The translations under genes were made by a program, and so were the position numbers. Below are positions 36,548-45,166 of a stretch of DNA of 64,000 nucleotides, one piece after another. Below the pieces are notes generated by a model. The model was not told the origin of the DNA. It did no database searches and saw nothing but the letters and a program-made list of their open reading frames with translations. The DNA is from Afipia sp. Root123D2. GTDB taxonomy: Bacteria > Pseudomonadota > Alphaproteobacteria > Rhizobiales > Xanthobacteraceae. Each line of letters starts with the position of its first letter. Position 1 is the first letter of the stretch. Where the stretch lies: the NCBI RefSeq assembly GCF_001425835.1, contig NZ_LMDP01000002.1, positions 1,086,828 to 1,150,827 of the forward strand, written 5' to 3'.

Positions 36548-38206
36548 ATGGCTGCAGATACGGATGTCATCGTCGTAGGCACCGGACTCGCCGGTCTGGT
36601 CGCAGCCACCGAACTCGCCGATGCCGGCAAGCACGTCATCGTGGTCGAGCAGGAAGGCGAGCAAAATCTCGGCGGTCAGGCCTTCTGGTCGCTCGGCGGA
36701 TTATTTCTGGTCGATACGCCGGAGCAGCGCCGCCTCGGCATCAAGGATTCCCACGATCTGGCGCTCCAGGACTGGATGGGGACCGCCGGATTCGATCGCG
36801 ATGAAGACCATTGGCCGCGCAAATGGGCCGAGGCCTATGTCGCGTTCGCCGCCGGCGAGAAGCGCGGATGGCTGCAGGCGATGGGGCACCGGATCTTTCC
36901 GGTGGTCGGCTGGGCGGAGCGCGGCGGTTACGACGCCATGGGGCACGGCAATTCGGTGCCGCGCTTCCACGTCAGCTGGGGCACCGGACCCGGCGTGGTC
37001 GAACCGTTCGAGCGCCGCGCGCGTGAAGCGGTCAAAACTGGACGGATCGTCTTCAAATTCCGCCACCGCGTCGACGCCCTGACGATGTCGGCAGGCGCGG
37101 CAACCGGCGTCAGCGGCGCAATTCTCGAACCTTCCTCCGAATTACGCGGCAAAAGCTCGTCACGCACCGTCATCGGCGGCTTTTCTTTCAACGCTCAAGC
37201 CGTGATCGTGGCGTCGGGCGGCATTGGCGGTAATCACGATCTGGTCCGGCAGAACTGGCCGAGCCGCCTCGGCACCCCGCCGAAGCGAATGATCAGCGGC
37301 GTGCCCGCGCATGTCGACGGCCGCATGATCGGCATCACTGAAGCCGCCGGCGGACGGGTCATCAATCGCGACCGCATGTGGCATTATGTCGAAGGCGTAC
37401 AGAACTGGGATCCGATCTGGCCCGGTCACGGTATTCGCATCCTGCCCGCGCCGTCGTCGATGTGGTTCGACGCAACCGGCAAGCGCCTGCCCTCGCCGCT
37501 CTATCCCGGTTACGACACGCTCGGCCAGCTCGATTACATCATGAAGACCGGCTTCGACTATTCGTGGTTCATCCTGACCCAGAGCATCATCAAGAAGGAA
37601 TTCGCGCTCTCAGGCTCCGAACAAAATCCGGACCTCACCGGAAAGAGCTGGCGCATGACCCTGCGCCGCGCGCTGAACAAGGGCGCGCCCGCGCCGGTCG
37701 AAGCCTTCAAGCAGCACGGCGTCGATTTCATCGTCCGGGACAACCTGAACGATCTCGTCGCGGCCATGAACAACCTGAGTGGCGAGAATTTGCTCGACGC
37801 CGAGGAGATCGAGCGCCAGATCGCCGCGCGCGACCGCGAAATCGACAATCCTTATGTCAAGGATACGCAGGTGATGGGCATCCACAATGCCCGCCGCTAC
37901 ATCGGCGACAAACTGATCCGCACCGCCAAGCCGCACAAGATTCTCGATCCCGCGCACGGGCCGCTGATCGCCGTGCGGCTCAACATCCTGACCCGCAAGA
38001 CGCTAGGCGGGTTCGAAACCGATCTCGATGCCCGTGTGTTCGGCGCCGACGGCCGCATCATTCCCGGGCTTTATGCCGTCGGCGAAGCGGCGGGCTTCGG
38101 CGGCGGCGGCGTCCACGGTTATCGTGCGCTCGAAGGCACATTCCTCGGAGGCTGCCTGTTTTCCGGCCGCAACGCCGGACGCGCCGCCGCCAAGGCGGTC
38201 ATTTAG
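36548..38206 (+). CDS. FAD-binding dehydrogenase (3-oxosteroid 1-dehydrogenase / fumarate reductase family)
   Basis: 552 aa. The FAD Rossmann motif VVGTGLAGLVAATELADAG is at 10-28, followed by GGQAFWSLGG. IVASGGIGGNHDL lies mid-protein, and GEAAGFGGGGVHGYRALEGT near 515 closes the FAD site. This is the layout annotated as FAD-binding dehydrogenase next to KstD. No steroid or other catabolic genes flank it, so the substrate is open. The 250 bp upstream look like leader sequence only. Confidence 0.87.
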   Translation: MAADTDVIVVGTGLAGLVAATELADAGKHVIVVEQEGEQNLGGQAFWSLGGLFLVDTPEQRRLGIKDSHDLALQDWMGTAGFDRDEDHWPRKWAEAYVAFAAGEKRGWLQAMGHRIFPVVGWAERGGYDAMGHGNSVPRFHVSWGTGPGVVEPFERRAREAVKTGRIVFKFRHRVDALTMSAGAATGVSGAILEPSSELRGKSSSRTVIGGFSFNAQAVIVASGGIGGNHDLVRQNWPSRLGTPPKRMISGVPAHVDGRMIGITEAAGGRVINRDRMWHYVEGVQNWDPIWPGHGIRILPAPSSMWFDATGKRLPSPLYPGYDTLGQLDYIMKTGFDYSWFILTQSIIKKEFALSGSEQNPDLTGKSWRMTLRRALNKGAPAPVEAFKQHGVDFIVRDNLNDLVAAMNNLSGENLLDAEEIERQIAARDREIDNPYVKDTQVMGIHNARRYIGDKLIRTAKPHKILDPAHGPLIAVRLNILTRKTLGGFETDLDARVFGADGRIIPGLYAVGEAAGFGGGGVHGYRALEGTFLGGCLFSGRNAGRAAAKAVI

Positions 38207-38231
38207 CAGCGACACAAGTATAGCCCCGGCC

Positions 38232-38594
38232 TCAGAAGCCCATCCAGTAATTCTCGTACGGGCGCTCCCGATAGCCCCAATCCACGTCGCCGTCCGCCGT
38301 ATAGGCGGGCGCCCTCTGCAGCTCCTCGTCGGTCATCAGGGTGACGAGTTCATAGGCTTCGAGTTCCGGATTGTACTTCATGCTCGCCCACGGCAGAGAC
38401 CGGTAGGTTTCGCCCATCCCGAGAATTCCACCGAAACACAACACGGCGTAAGCGACGTTTCCGCTGGCCTTGTCGATCATCAACCGCTTGACCGACCCGA
38501 TCTTCTTGCCGTCGGCATTGAAAACGCGTGTTCCCTCCACCCTGTCGCTGGCGATCAGACGGTGAGGTTTGAAGTTGGTCATCTCCGCATGCAT
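38232..38594 (-). CDS. PRC-barrel domain protein
   Basis: 120 aa, start MHAEMTNFKPHRLI with GGAGG 6 bp upstream. The PRC-barrel covers about 12-90: SDRVEGTRVFNADGKKIGSV, then MIDKASGNVAYAVLCFGG, the standard strand pattern. The C-terminal tail is acidic and aromatic, ending DWGYRERPYENYWMGF. Such stand-alone PRC-barrel proteins are frequent in Hyphomicrobiales and may be stress-related; the role is unknown. Confidence 0.88.
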   Translation of the reverse strand: MHAEMTNFKPHRLIASDRVEGTRVFNADGKKIGSVKRLMIDKASGNVAYAVLCFGGILGMGETYRSLPWASMKYNPELEAYELVTLMTDEELQRAPAYTADGDVDWGYRERPYENYWMGF

Positions 38595-38773
38595 CTGAGC
38601 CTCCAGAATTTGGATTTCGTCTGGAAAGCGTTTCGCCGCGGCATCGTTCCAGCGACGGCGTCACACCCTCGCAGCCAAGAATCCGGTTTGCCGGCTCGCT
38701 CAACGCAACTCATGCCGGCGAGACCCGGCGACAGCATTGGCACTGTTGAAATATATACGCGCCGGAGGCGGCT

Positions 38774-39781
38774 TCAAGTCACGGCGGCGCGGACCATGTC
38801 CGGAGTTAAACCGGGCGAACCGGCACCAACCTGCTCGGCCTTTCGGATCAGCGCAACGGTGGCCGCCGACAGCGGCGCCTTCAGGCCGTGTTTGTCCGCG
38901 AGTGCGACAATCAGCCCCTGCAGGTGATCGATCTCGGTGCGCCGACCGCGCTGGAGGTCCTCCCACATCGACGACCGGGCCTTGGGATCGATTTTCACCA
39001 TCGGTGCAGCCACCACGCGAAAAGCGAAATCCGGCAACTTGAGAATGTAAGGCGTCAGTCCCGCAGGCAACGGCGTCGAAGCCACCGGTACGATACCCTC
39101 CGCCCTGATCGCCGCCAGCGCTTCGCGCATCTGATCAGCGAACAGCGTGCGCCATGCGCGCTGCGCAAGCTGATCCCGCAGCGGCAGACCCGATAATGCA
39201 TTGAGCGCGTTGTTGAGGTTGAGCAGCAGCTTGCCCCACTGCACTCCGATCATGTTGTCCGTCGGCCTGATTTGCAGACCGGGGACCGAGATTCGCGCGG
39301 CGACACCGCTGTTGTCCTTCTCCATCAGAATGTCGCCGGATGTTGCCCGATGAAAATGGCCATCGCCAAGCGCGATCACGTTGAACGGCACCATACCGGC
39401 AAGAACCGTGCGGCCCGGCAATCGCGCGCGCAGCACCGGCACGTTGCCGACGCCGTTCTGCAGACTGACGATTGTTACATGCGGCTGCGCGTGGCGCGCG
39501 ATCAGATCGGCCATCGCCGTCGTGTCATCGCTTTTGACGGTGACCAGAACGATATCGGCGCTCGCGAGAATCGACGGATCGGCACTGAGCATGAGCTCAC
39601 CGGCGGACAGCTTATGTTCGATTCCGCTGAAATCGGTCACCTTCAGGCCGTGAGCCTGAATGTCATCGATCAGGCCCGGCCGCGCCAGCAACGAGACCGG
39701 GCGGCCCGCCGCACGCATCATGCCGCCGACGAAACAGCCAATGGAGCCGGCACCGGCGATGCAAATGGACGGTCCGGACAC
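38774..39781 (-). CDS. 2-dehydropantoate 2-reductase family protein
   Basis: 335 aa with a GTG start at 39781 (VSGPSICIAGAGSIG), chosen because AAGGGGAG lies about 8 bp upstream and the NADP-binding GAGSIGC motif then begins at residue 9. VTVKSDDTTAMADLI and VSLQNGVGN follow, and the catalytic-lysine helix is in GVQWGKLLLNLNNALNAL. It may be a paralogue of PanE reducing another keto acid; no pantothenate genes are nearby. It follows the OYE gene's stop by 52 bp on the same strand. Confidence 0.87.
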   Translation of the reverse strand: MSGPSICIAGAGSIGCFVGGMMRAAGRPVSLLARPGLIDDIQAHGLKVTDFSGIEHKLSAGELMLSADPSILASADIVLVTVKSDDTTAMADLIARHAQPHVTIVSLQNGVGNVPVLRARLPGRTVLAGMVPFNVIALGDGHFHRATSGDILMEKDNSGVAARISVPGLQIRPTDNMIGVQWGKLLLNLNNALNALSGLPLRDQLAQRAWRTLFADQMREALAAIRAEGIVPVASTPLPAGLTPYILKLPDFAFRVVAAPMVKIDPKARSSMWEDLQRGRRTEIDHLQGLIVALADKHGLKAPLSAATVALIRKAEQVGAGSPGLTPDMVRAAVT

Positions 39782-39833
39782 CCGATGCTCCCCTTCGCGC
39801 TCTCGTTGGACAAACGTGGCGAAGGAGCTTCGT

Positions 39834-41018
39834 TCAAGCCCTGCGGAATGGCAATGGCGGGCCGTCGAGCTTACGCAAGCCGGGCTCGCGGCGTTCCAGC
39901 CACCAGCCGTACTGCTTGGGCCAGGCATCGAACACGTCGCCGAAACCTTCGCTGGCGACCGCCTTGCCGGTCAGCGACATTTCGGCGTGCAATGGCCAGT
40001 TCGGATCGAACAGCGCCTCGCGGCCGATGGCGACGAGATCGGTCTTGTCCTCGACGAGAATATCCTCGGCCTGCTGCGGATGAAGGATCAGTCCAACCGC
40101 CATCGTCTTGACGTCCGCTTCGCGGCGAATCTGTTCGGCGAACGGCACCTGAAAACTGTAACCACGCGGAATTCGCGCCGCGGTCGCTGAGCCCATCAGT
40201 CCGCCCGAGGAGCAATCAATGACGTCAACACCACGCGCCTTGGCTTCGCGCACGAACGCCACCGAGTCCGCAATGTCGATACCGCCGTCGACGCCGTCCA
40301 CCGACGAAATGCGCACGAACAAAGCCCGATCTTCCGGCCACACCGCCCGCACGGTTTCGATGATCTCGAGCGGATATTTCATCCGCCCGGCGCGATCGCC
40401 GCCATAGCTATCGGTCCGTTTGTTGGACAATGGCGACAGAAATTCGTGCAGCAAGTAGCCGTGCGCGCAGTGAATCTCGAGCACATCGAAGCCGGCTTTC
40501 ACCGCGCGCAAAGTGGCAAGCCGCCAGTCCTCGCGCAGTTTCTTTAAGTCCGCATCGTTCAACTCGTGCGGCATCAGCCAGCCCTGTTCCATCGGAATCG
40601 CGCTGGGCGCCACGATCCGCCACGGTATATCGCCCCGCGCATGATCCTCGGCAGTCAGCGCCGCGTTGCCGAACCATGGGCGCTGCATGCTGCCCTTGCG
40701 TCCCGCATGGGCGAGCTGGATCGCGGGCACCGAGCCCTGCGCACGAAGAAAGGCGGCGATGCGCGCCAGCGGCGCGATCTGGCCGTCATGCCACAGACCG
40801 AGATCGCCATGGGTGATGCGGCCTTCGGCGGTCACTGCGGTGGCCTCGGTCATCACGATGCCGGCGCCGCCCTGCGCGAACTTGCCGAGATGAACGACAT
40901 GCCAGTCGTCCGCCAGCCCGTCGGTCGCCGAATACTGGCACATCGGCGAAATCACGATCCGGTTCTTGGCGGTGACACCGCGCAATGTGATCGGCGAAGA
41001 CAGGCGGGGCTGTGACAT
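39834..41018 (-). CDS. Old yellow enzyme family NADH:flavin oxidoreductase
   Basis: 394-aa TIM barrel. NRIVISPMCQYSATDGLADDWH at the start includes the Cys characteristic of the YqjM/XenA-like class, IQLAHAGRKGS and EIHCAHGYLLHEFLSPLSNKRTD are split FMN and active-site motifs, and ALFDPNWPLHAE is near the C-terminus. It reduces activated alkenes (enones, nitro compounds) with NAD(P)H. It would suit detoxification. First gene ahead of the PanE-like protein. Confidence 0.92.
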   Translation of the reverse strand: MSQPRLSSPITLRGVTAKNRIVISPMCQYSATDGLADDWHVVHLGKFAQGGAGIVMTEATAVTAEGRITHGDLGLWHDGQIAPLARIAAFLRAQGSVPAIQLAHAGRKGSMQRPWFGNAALTAEDHARGDIPWRIVAPSAIPMEQGWLMPHELNDADLKKLREDWRLATLRAVKAGFDVLEIHCAHGYLLHEFLSPLSNKRTDSYGGDRAGRMKYPLEIIETVRAVWPEDRALFVRISSVDGVDGGIDIADSVAFVREAKARGVDVIDCSSGGLMGSATAARIPRGYSFQVPFAEQIRREADVKTMAVGLILHPQQAEDILVEDKTDLVAIGREALFDPNWPLHAEMSLTGKAVASEGFGDVFDAWPKQYGWWLERREPGLRKLDGPPLPFRRA

Positions 41019-41077
41019 CGGGCCTCATTTTGAAATTTTGGGGGTCTTTCGGGTGTCCGAATTTGTCCGGAACGGCT

Positions 41078-41151
41078 TGGAGCGGGCGAAGGGAATCGAA
41101 CCCTCGTATGCAGCTTGGGAAGCTGCCGTTCTACCATTGAACTACGCCCGC
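41078..41151 (-). tRNA. tRNA-Gly (CCC anticodon)
   Basis: Folds as a complete cloverleaf on the minus strand: acceptor GCGGGCG/CGCCCGC, D stem GTTC/GAAC, anticodon stem GCAGC/GCTGC with loop TTCCCAA (anticodon CCC), T stem GAGGG/CCCTT with TTCGATT loop, discriminator T and encoded CCA. Total 74 nt. Confidence 0.96.
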
Positions 41152-41294
41152 GCGCCGTGGCGCACCATCGCCCAATTGCCCCGAATTTGCAACGTGATGG
41201 CCCCACCCGTTAACCACCACGGCCGAGATCACACGCCTGCGACGGAACCAACCCCTATAATCGGCTTTATGGGCGTGGATTGGAGGACGATCCG

Positions 41295-41555
41295 ATGATG
41301 CGCATTGGCCTGGCCCTTTTCGGCCTCATCCTGATGACCGGCTCCTCGCTGGCGAACTACTGGGTGGTCGGCAACCGCAAGACCGGCCGTTGCGACATCG
41401 TGCGCAGCAATCCGGTGATCGATGGCGATATCTTTTTCGGCGACGGGCCATACAGCTCAAAAAAGAGCGCGAAAATTGCAGTGAGCACGATTTCGTTCTG
41501 CCCCAAGGATTTGCCAAAGGATCAACCCAAGGATCAGGACGAGAGCGAGAAATAG
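41295..41555 (+). CDS. Small secreted protein
   Basis: 86 aa with GGAGGA 8 bp upstream. Signal peptide MMRIGLALFGLILMTGSSLA is followed by NYWVVGNRKTGRCDIV, then GDIFFGDGPYSSKKSAKIA and two more cysteines spaced for a possible disulfide. The tail is highly charged (PKDQPKDQDESEK). Short exported proteins with this WVVGNR...CDIV start occur in Nitrobacteraceae, but the function is unknown. It is 72 bp upstream of ogt on the same strand. Confidence 0.75.
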   Translation: MMRIGLALFGLILMTGSSLANYWVVGNRKTGRCDIVRSNPVIDGDIFFGDGPYSSKKSAKIAVSTISFCPKDLPKDQPKDQDESEK

Positions 41556-41626
41556 CGGCTACTCCCGGGCACCCGATTTCCGATCGGACCGGTGCACGGA
41601 CAGCCGATGACGCCTATATTGCGTTC

Positions 41627-42214
41627 ATGACCATCGGATTCTCGCTGTTCGATACCGCCATCGGGCGCTGCGCCATCGCCTGGGGCGAGCGCGGCATTGT
41701 CGCCGTTCAACTGCCCGAGTCTGACGACGGCAAGACGCGAACGCGGCTTCTGCGGAAACATTCCGATGCACAGGAGATGCCGCCGCCCCCGGCCGTCCGG
41801 CGCGCTTGCGAAGCCATGATCGCCTTGCTCGACGGCGAGCCGAACGACCTCGCCGACATTGAGCTCGACATGGGGGATGTCCCCGATTTCAACCGCCGCG
41901 TTTACGACATCGCACGCGCCATCGCGCCCGGCGAAACGATGACATACGGCGAAATCGCGCAGCGCCTCGGCGACAAGACCCTGTCGCGCGCCGTCGGCCA
42001 GGCGCTCGGACAAAATCCCTTCACCATTGTGGTGCCGTGTCATCGCGTGCTGGCGGCCAACGGCAAGACCGGCGGCTTCTCCGCCAATGGCGGCGTGACC
42101 ACCAAATTCAAGATGCTCACCATCGAGCGGGCGCGGATCGGGCACGACACCAACGATTCACCGATGCTGTTCGAGCCGGAATTCTCTGTCGCTCCACCGC
42201 ATCGCCGTCGCTAG
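41627..42214 (+). CDS. ogt: Methylated-DNA--[protein]-cysteine S-methyltransferase
   Basis: 195 aa from [20 protein letters not shown]. The alkyl-acceptor is Cys138 in the PCHRV motif; [11 protein letters not shown] and the Arg finger region [12 protein letters not shown] are intact. It repairs O6-alkylguanine and O4-alkylthymine in one suicide transfer. It lacks an Ada N-terminal domain, so is the Ogt type. The C-terminal tail (about 25 residues after the core) is rich in His/Arg and Pro. The broken araC gene starts 9 bp after its stop. Confidence 0.94.
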   Translation: MTIGFSLFDTAIGRCAIAWGERGIVAVQLPESDDGKTRTRLLRKHSDAQEMPPPPAVRRACEAMIALLDGEPNDLADIELDMGDVPDFNRRVYDIARAIAPGETMTYGEIAQRLGDKTLSRAVGQALGQNPFTIVVPCHRVLAANGKTGGFSANGGVTTKFKMLTIERARIGHDTNDSPMLFEPEFSVAPPHRRR

Positions 42215-42223
42215 GATTCCGTC

Positions 42224-42657
42224 ATGTCCGCAACCGTCGTGTTCCAGTCCGACGCGCTATCAGTGATCGACTACCGCTGCAGCATGGGGCCGGACGACGC
42301 GCCGTCGAGGCTGCGCTGTGGATCGAGGCCAATGCGCATGACGATATCAGGCTCGAGGATGCGGCGCGTGAAACCGGACTGAGCCCGTTTCATTTCCTGC
42401 GGCTGTTCTCGGCGGTCCTCGGCGCGACGCCGCACCAGTATCTGGTCCGCTCGCGATTGCGCCACGCGGCACGACTGCTTGCCGACGACACGCGGACAAT
42501 TACAGATGTCGCATTCGACGTCGGGTTCGGCGACCTATCGAACTTCGTCCGCACCTTCCATCGCGCCGCCGGCGTGTCGCCACGCCATTTCCGGGCGGCG
42601 GCCAAGGGCGACCGCAAGATTCTCCAAGATCGGCTAATGATCGGCCGCGTAGGGTGA
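42224..42657 (+). pseudogene. AraC family regulator, internally deleted and frameshifted
   Basis: An ATG at 42224 opens [20 protein letters not shown], the N-terminus of a familiar AraC protein group of about 290 aa, but this frame stops at 42382. The intact AraC C-terminal HTH pair ([47 protein letters not shown]) lies in another frame beginning near 42295. About 140 residues of the effector domain are missing, and the junction near 42285-42300 changes frame. An open frame from 42037 covers the HTH part, but its first 85 residues are an out-of-frame reading of ogt. The VOC gene follows, which these regulators often precede. Confidence 0.75.
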
Positions 42658-42679
42658 TCCTCCATCAAGGAGAGACCCC

Positions 42680-43039
42680 ATGTACGACCATATCGGACTA
42701 CGCGTAAAAGACCTCGATGCCGCCGTGCGTTTCTATACTGCGGCGCTCGCGCCGCTCGGCCACGTGCTATGCTCGCGCGACGACAGCAGTGCAGGCTTTG
42801 GCCCGAAGGACGCCCCCGCACTCTGGCTATATCCGGTGCAGGACGGACAGCGTGACGGTGCACACATCGCCTTCCGGGCCCCCGACCATGCCGCCATCAA
42901 GGCATTTCACACTGCTGGACTGAAAGCAGGCGGCCGCGACAATGGCGGCGCCGGCCCGCGCGCCGATTACAGCCCGAGCTACTACGCGGCGTTTCTGATC
43001 GACCCCGATGGCAACAACATCGAGGCGGTCTGCACCTAG
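42680..43039 (+). CDS. VOC family (glyoxalase/dioxygenase-like) protein
   Basis: 119 aa, with an AAGGAGAG ribosome site. MYDHIGLRVKDLDAAVRFY and the closing FLIDPDGNNIEAVC are the two ends of the VOC fold, with His4, His in AHIAF and Glu near the end as possible metal ligands. It may be a metalloenzyme or resistance protein. It lies 22 bp after the decayed AraC regulator, which presumably once controlled it. Confidence 0.88.
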   Translation: MYDHIGLRVKDLDAAVRFYTAALAPLGHVLCSRDDSSAGFGPKDAPALWLYPVQDGQRDGAHIAFRAPDHAAIKAFHTAGLKAGGRDNGGAGPRADYSPSYYAAFLIDPDGNNIEAVCT

Positions 43040-43107
43040 TGTCCCGAATCCGGAGTTCGCTCATTTTGCACCTTCCACAGCGAACTTCGGATCGAAGGGA
43101 CACCAGT
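43035..43107. repeat. Long inverted repeat after the VOC gene
   Basis: CTAGTGTCCCGAATCCGGAG TTCGCT, a 17-base loop, then AGCGAACTTCGG ATCGAAGGGACACCAG: the arms match over about 22 bases with a small internal loop. The left arm overlaps the VOC stop codon. It looks like an extragenic repeat that could act as a terminator, although no T-run follows. Confidence 0.6.
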
Positions 43108-43230
43108 AACTTACAGTTCTGGCGTGGTTCGGGTTCGGAAATTCGCATGATAAACACGCGGTCGCAATGAAACGAATTTTCGAACCAACACACCAGCAGA
43201 CCAGTTCTCAGGCCCCGAGGGAGAACCATC

Positions 43231-43638
43231 ATGGCTTCGCTTACACGACGAATTCCTCTCGACGCACCTGCCGAACACGTCTGGGACGCGGTGCGCGATT
43301 TCGGCGCCGTCCATCAGCGGCTGGTTCCCGGCTTCGTCCTTGACGTGAAAATGGACGGCGATGCGCGCATCGTGACGTTTGCAAACGAGACCGTTGCCCG
43401 CGAGTTATTGGTCGATTGCAACGATGACGCGAGGAGGCTGGTCTATGCAGTGATCAGCGAGCGGGTCAAACACTACAGCGCCTCCGTGCAGGTGTTTGCC
43501 AACGGCAAGGGACGAAGCGAACTGGTCTGGATCGTCGATGTGCTGCCGAACGAGATCGCGCCCTACATCGGGAATCAGATGGATGCCGCAGCAACGGCGA
43601 TGACAAAGACGTTCGCGTTATCAACAACGAACAATTGA
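43231..43638 (+). CDS. SRPBCC family protein
   Basis: 135 aa with GAGGGAGAA upstream. The helix-grip fold pattern is seen in IPLDAPAEHVWDAVRDFGAV, then strands ARIVTFANETVARELLVD and RSELVWIVDVLP, and the long C-terminal helix IAPYIGNQMDAAATAMTKTF. Such proteins bind lipids or polyketide-like ligands. The ligand is unknown. The 303-bp gap that follows (43639-43941) contains the promoter region of the next gene and no gene that I can support. Confidence 0.85.
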   Translation: MASLTRRIPLDAPAEHVWDAVRDFGAVHQRLVPGFVLDVKMDGDARIVTFANETVARELLVDCNDDARRLVYAVISERVKHYSASVQVFANGKGRSELVWIVDVLPNEIAPYIGNQMDAAATAMTKTFALSTTNN

Positions 43639-43941
43639 TCGTCCCCTCTGTGTACAACCGTCAAAAACGGGACATGATGCGAAACACTCCGTCGGGTAAA
43701 TTTGCAATCGCGTCACAACGCCGACCTGATCGGCGAGCGTCTCGGGAGAGTTTTCCGGTTATGAAAGAAGCAACTGGCGCCGTCGATTGGATAACAGCAA
43801 GTCGTCAGCAAAACTCCTTCAAGTTTTATGAAATTTCGCCGCTTTAACCTTACCTGACCTTCCACTTGGATGTTTCAAAGATTCCTTATTTGCATCCACG
43901 TCACAAAGCTAAGACTCCGCCTCGACTATTCGGAGGTGAGA

Positions 43942-45153
43942 ATGATCAAAGCGAAGCTGGCGGAAGCCGACCATGTTACAACTTTCGGCCAACGGAAAAT
44001 CGCGCCGCGCGCGTGCATCGCCGACGGCAAGAAACACATCCGGATGTTCCTGGTGGACGCTCTTGATGAGCTTGGATTCATTACGGCAGAATCGTCATCG
44101 TCCAGCGACCTGGGTCCGATTCTCGACTTTCAGGTTCCCGATCTGGTGATTCTTGGCCTGTCCAGCGACGGCGTCGAGGTCGGGAAGAATCTGAAGGTTC
44201 TTGCCGAGAAAAAATTCAACGGAAAGGTGCTGCTGATCGGCCCCCGGGATTCGATCCTGGTCGCCGCCGTCAGGCAGCTTGGAGACGAATTCGGCATCCC
44301 GATGTTGCCGCCCCTGGCCACGCCTTTCAGCGCGGACGGCCTGCGCGCCAGCCTCGCCATGCTGCTTCCGGCTGAGGCTCCGCCGAGTCCGGCGGTCGAC
44401 GTCGCCGAGGCACTCAAGGCCGGCTGGCTCGAGCTCTGGTATCAGCAGAAGATCGACATTCGCACGCTGGCGCCGCGCGGCGCCGAGGCACTGGTGCGGA
44501 TGCGCCATCCGGCATGGGGCGTCGTACCGCCGTCATCATTCATTCCCGACATCAAGGACCCGCACTTCCGGCAACTGTCGGAATTCGTAGTCGGCCGTAC
44601 GCTTGACGATTGGCGCTACTTCGTCAGTCAGCACGGTCCTGTCGATATCTCGATCAATCTGCCGCTGTCCTATCTGGAAGATCCGGCCGCGGTGAGCGAT
44701 CTGTGCCGGCAGATTCCGGACCACCCCGCTTTCGGCGGATTGATTGTCGAAATAAAAAGCACCGAGATTATCCAGAATCTCGATTTCGCGATCGATGTCG
44801 CCAAACGGGTGCGCTTCCACAACATCGCACTGGCAATCGACGATCTCGGCGTGGACTGGCCGGCGCTGATGGACCTTCCGGTCTTTCCGTTCGTCGAAAT
44901 CAAGGTCGATCGCGAATTCGTCACCGACTGCGCCGACAACCGGCTCAAGCGATCAGTCTGCGGACGGATCGTCGACCTCGCCAACAGCTATGGCGCCCGC
45001 ACTGTGGCAAAGGGAGTGGAATCGAGAACCGATTTCCTGGCTGCGCTCGAGATGGGCTTCGATCTCGCCCAGGGCTACCTGTTCGGCAAGCCGGCCGGTG
45101 TGAAGAAATTCGCGCGCTCCACGCTCGCCCGCCCGGTGTCGATGCCGCAGTAA
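43942..45153 (+). CDS. Degenerate receiver plus EAL domain protein
   Basis: 403 aa; the start at MIKAKLAEADHV has GGAGGTG at the ideal distance. Residues 22-145 look like a response-regulator receiver, but the phosphoacceptor Asp is Gly72 (VPDLVILGL). The EAL domain (155-395) keeps Glu182-Ala-Leu, Asn239, Glu270, Asp300-Asp301, Lys321, Glu360 and Gln377, but the position of the general base glutamate (the first E of the usual EGVE) is Lys357 (VAKGVE), and DDFG is DDLG. c-di-GMP hydrolysis is therefore unlikely; binding without cleavage, or protein interaction, is more plausible. Monocistronic. Confidence 0.85.
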   Translation: MIKAKLAEADHVTTFGQRKIAPRACIADGKKHIRMFLVDALDELGFITAESSSSSDLGPILDFQVPDLVILGLSSDGVEVGKNLKVLAEKKFNGKVLLIGPRDSILVAAVRQLGDEFGIPMLPPLATPFSADGLRASLAMLLPAEAPPSPAVDVAEALKAGWLELWYQQKIDIRTLAPRGAEALVRMRHPAWGVVPPSSFIPDIKDPHFRQLSEFVVGRTLDDWRYFVSQHGPVDISINLPLSYLEDPAAVSDLCRQIPDHPAFGGLIVEIKSTEIIQNLDFAIDVAKRVRFHNIALAIDDLGVDWPALMDLPVFPFVEIKVDREFVTDCADNRLKRSVCGRIVDLANSYGARTVAKGVESRTDFLAALEMGFDLAQGYLFGKPAGVKKFARSTLARPVSMPQ

Positions 45154-45166
45154 CGCATCGTTGCCT

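Noticed and set aside
42037..42223. N-terminal extension of the AraC HTH frame
   Set aside because: The first part is an out-of-frame reading of ogt. It is not an AraC effector domain.
43639..43847. Short plus-strand frame after the SRPBCC gene
   Set aside because: No ribosome site or recognisable sequence; it fills ordinary intergenic DNA ahead of the receiver-EAL gene.
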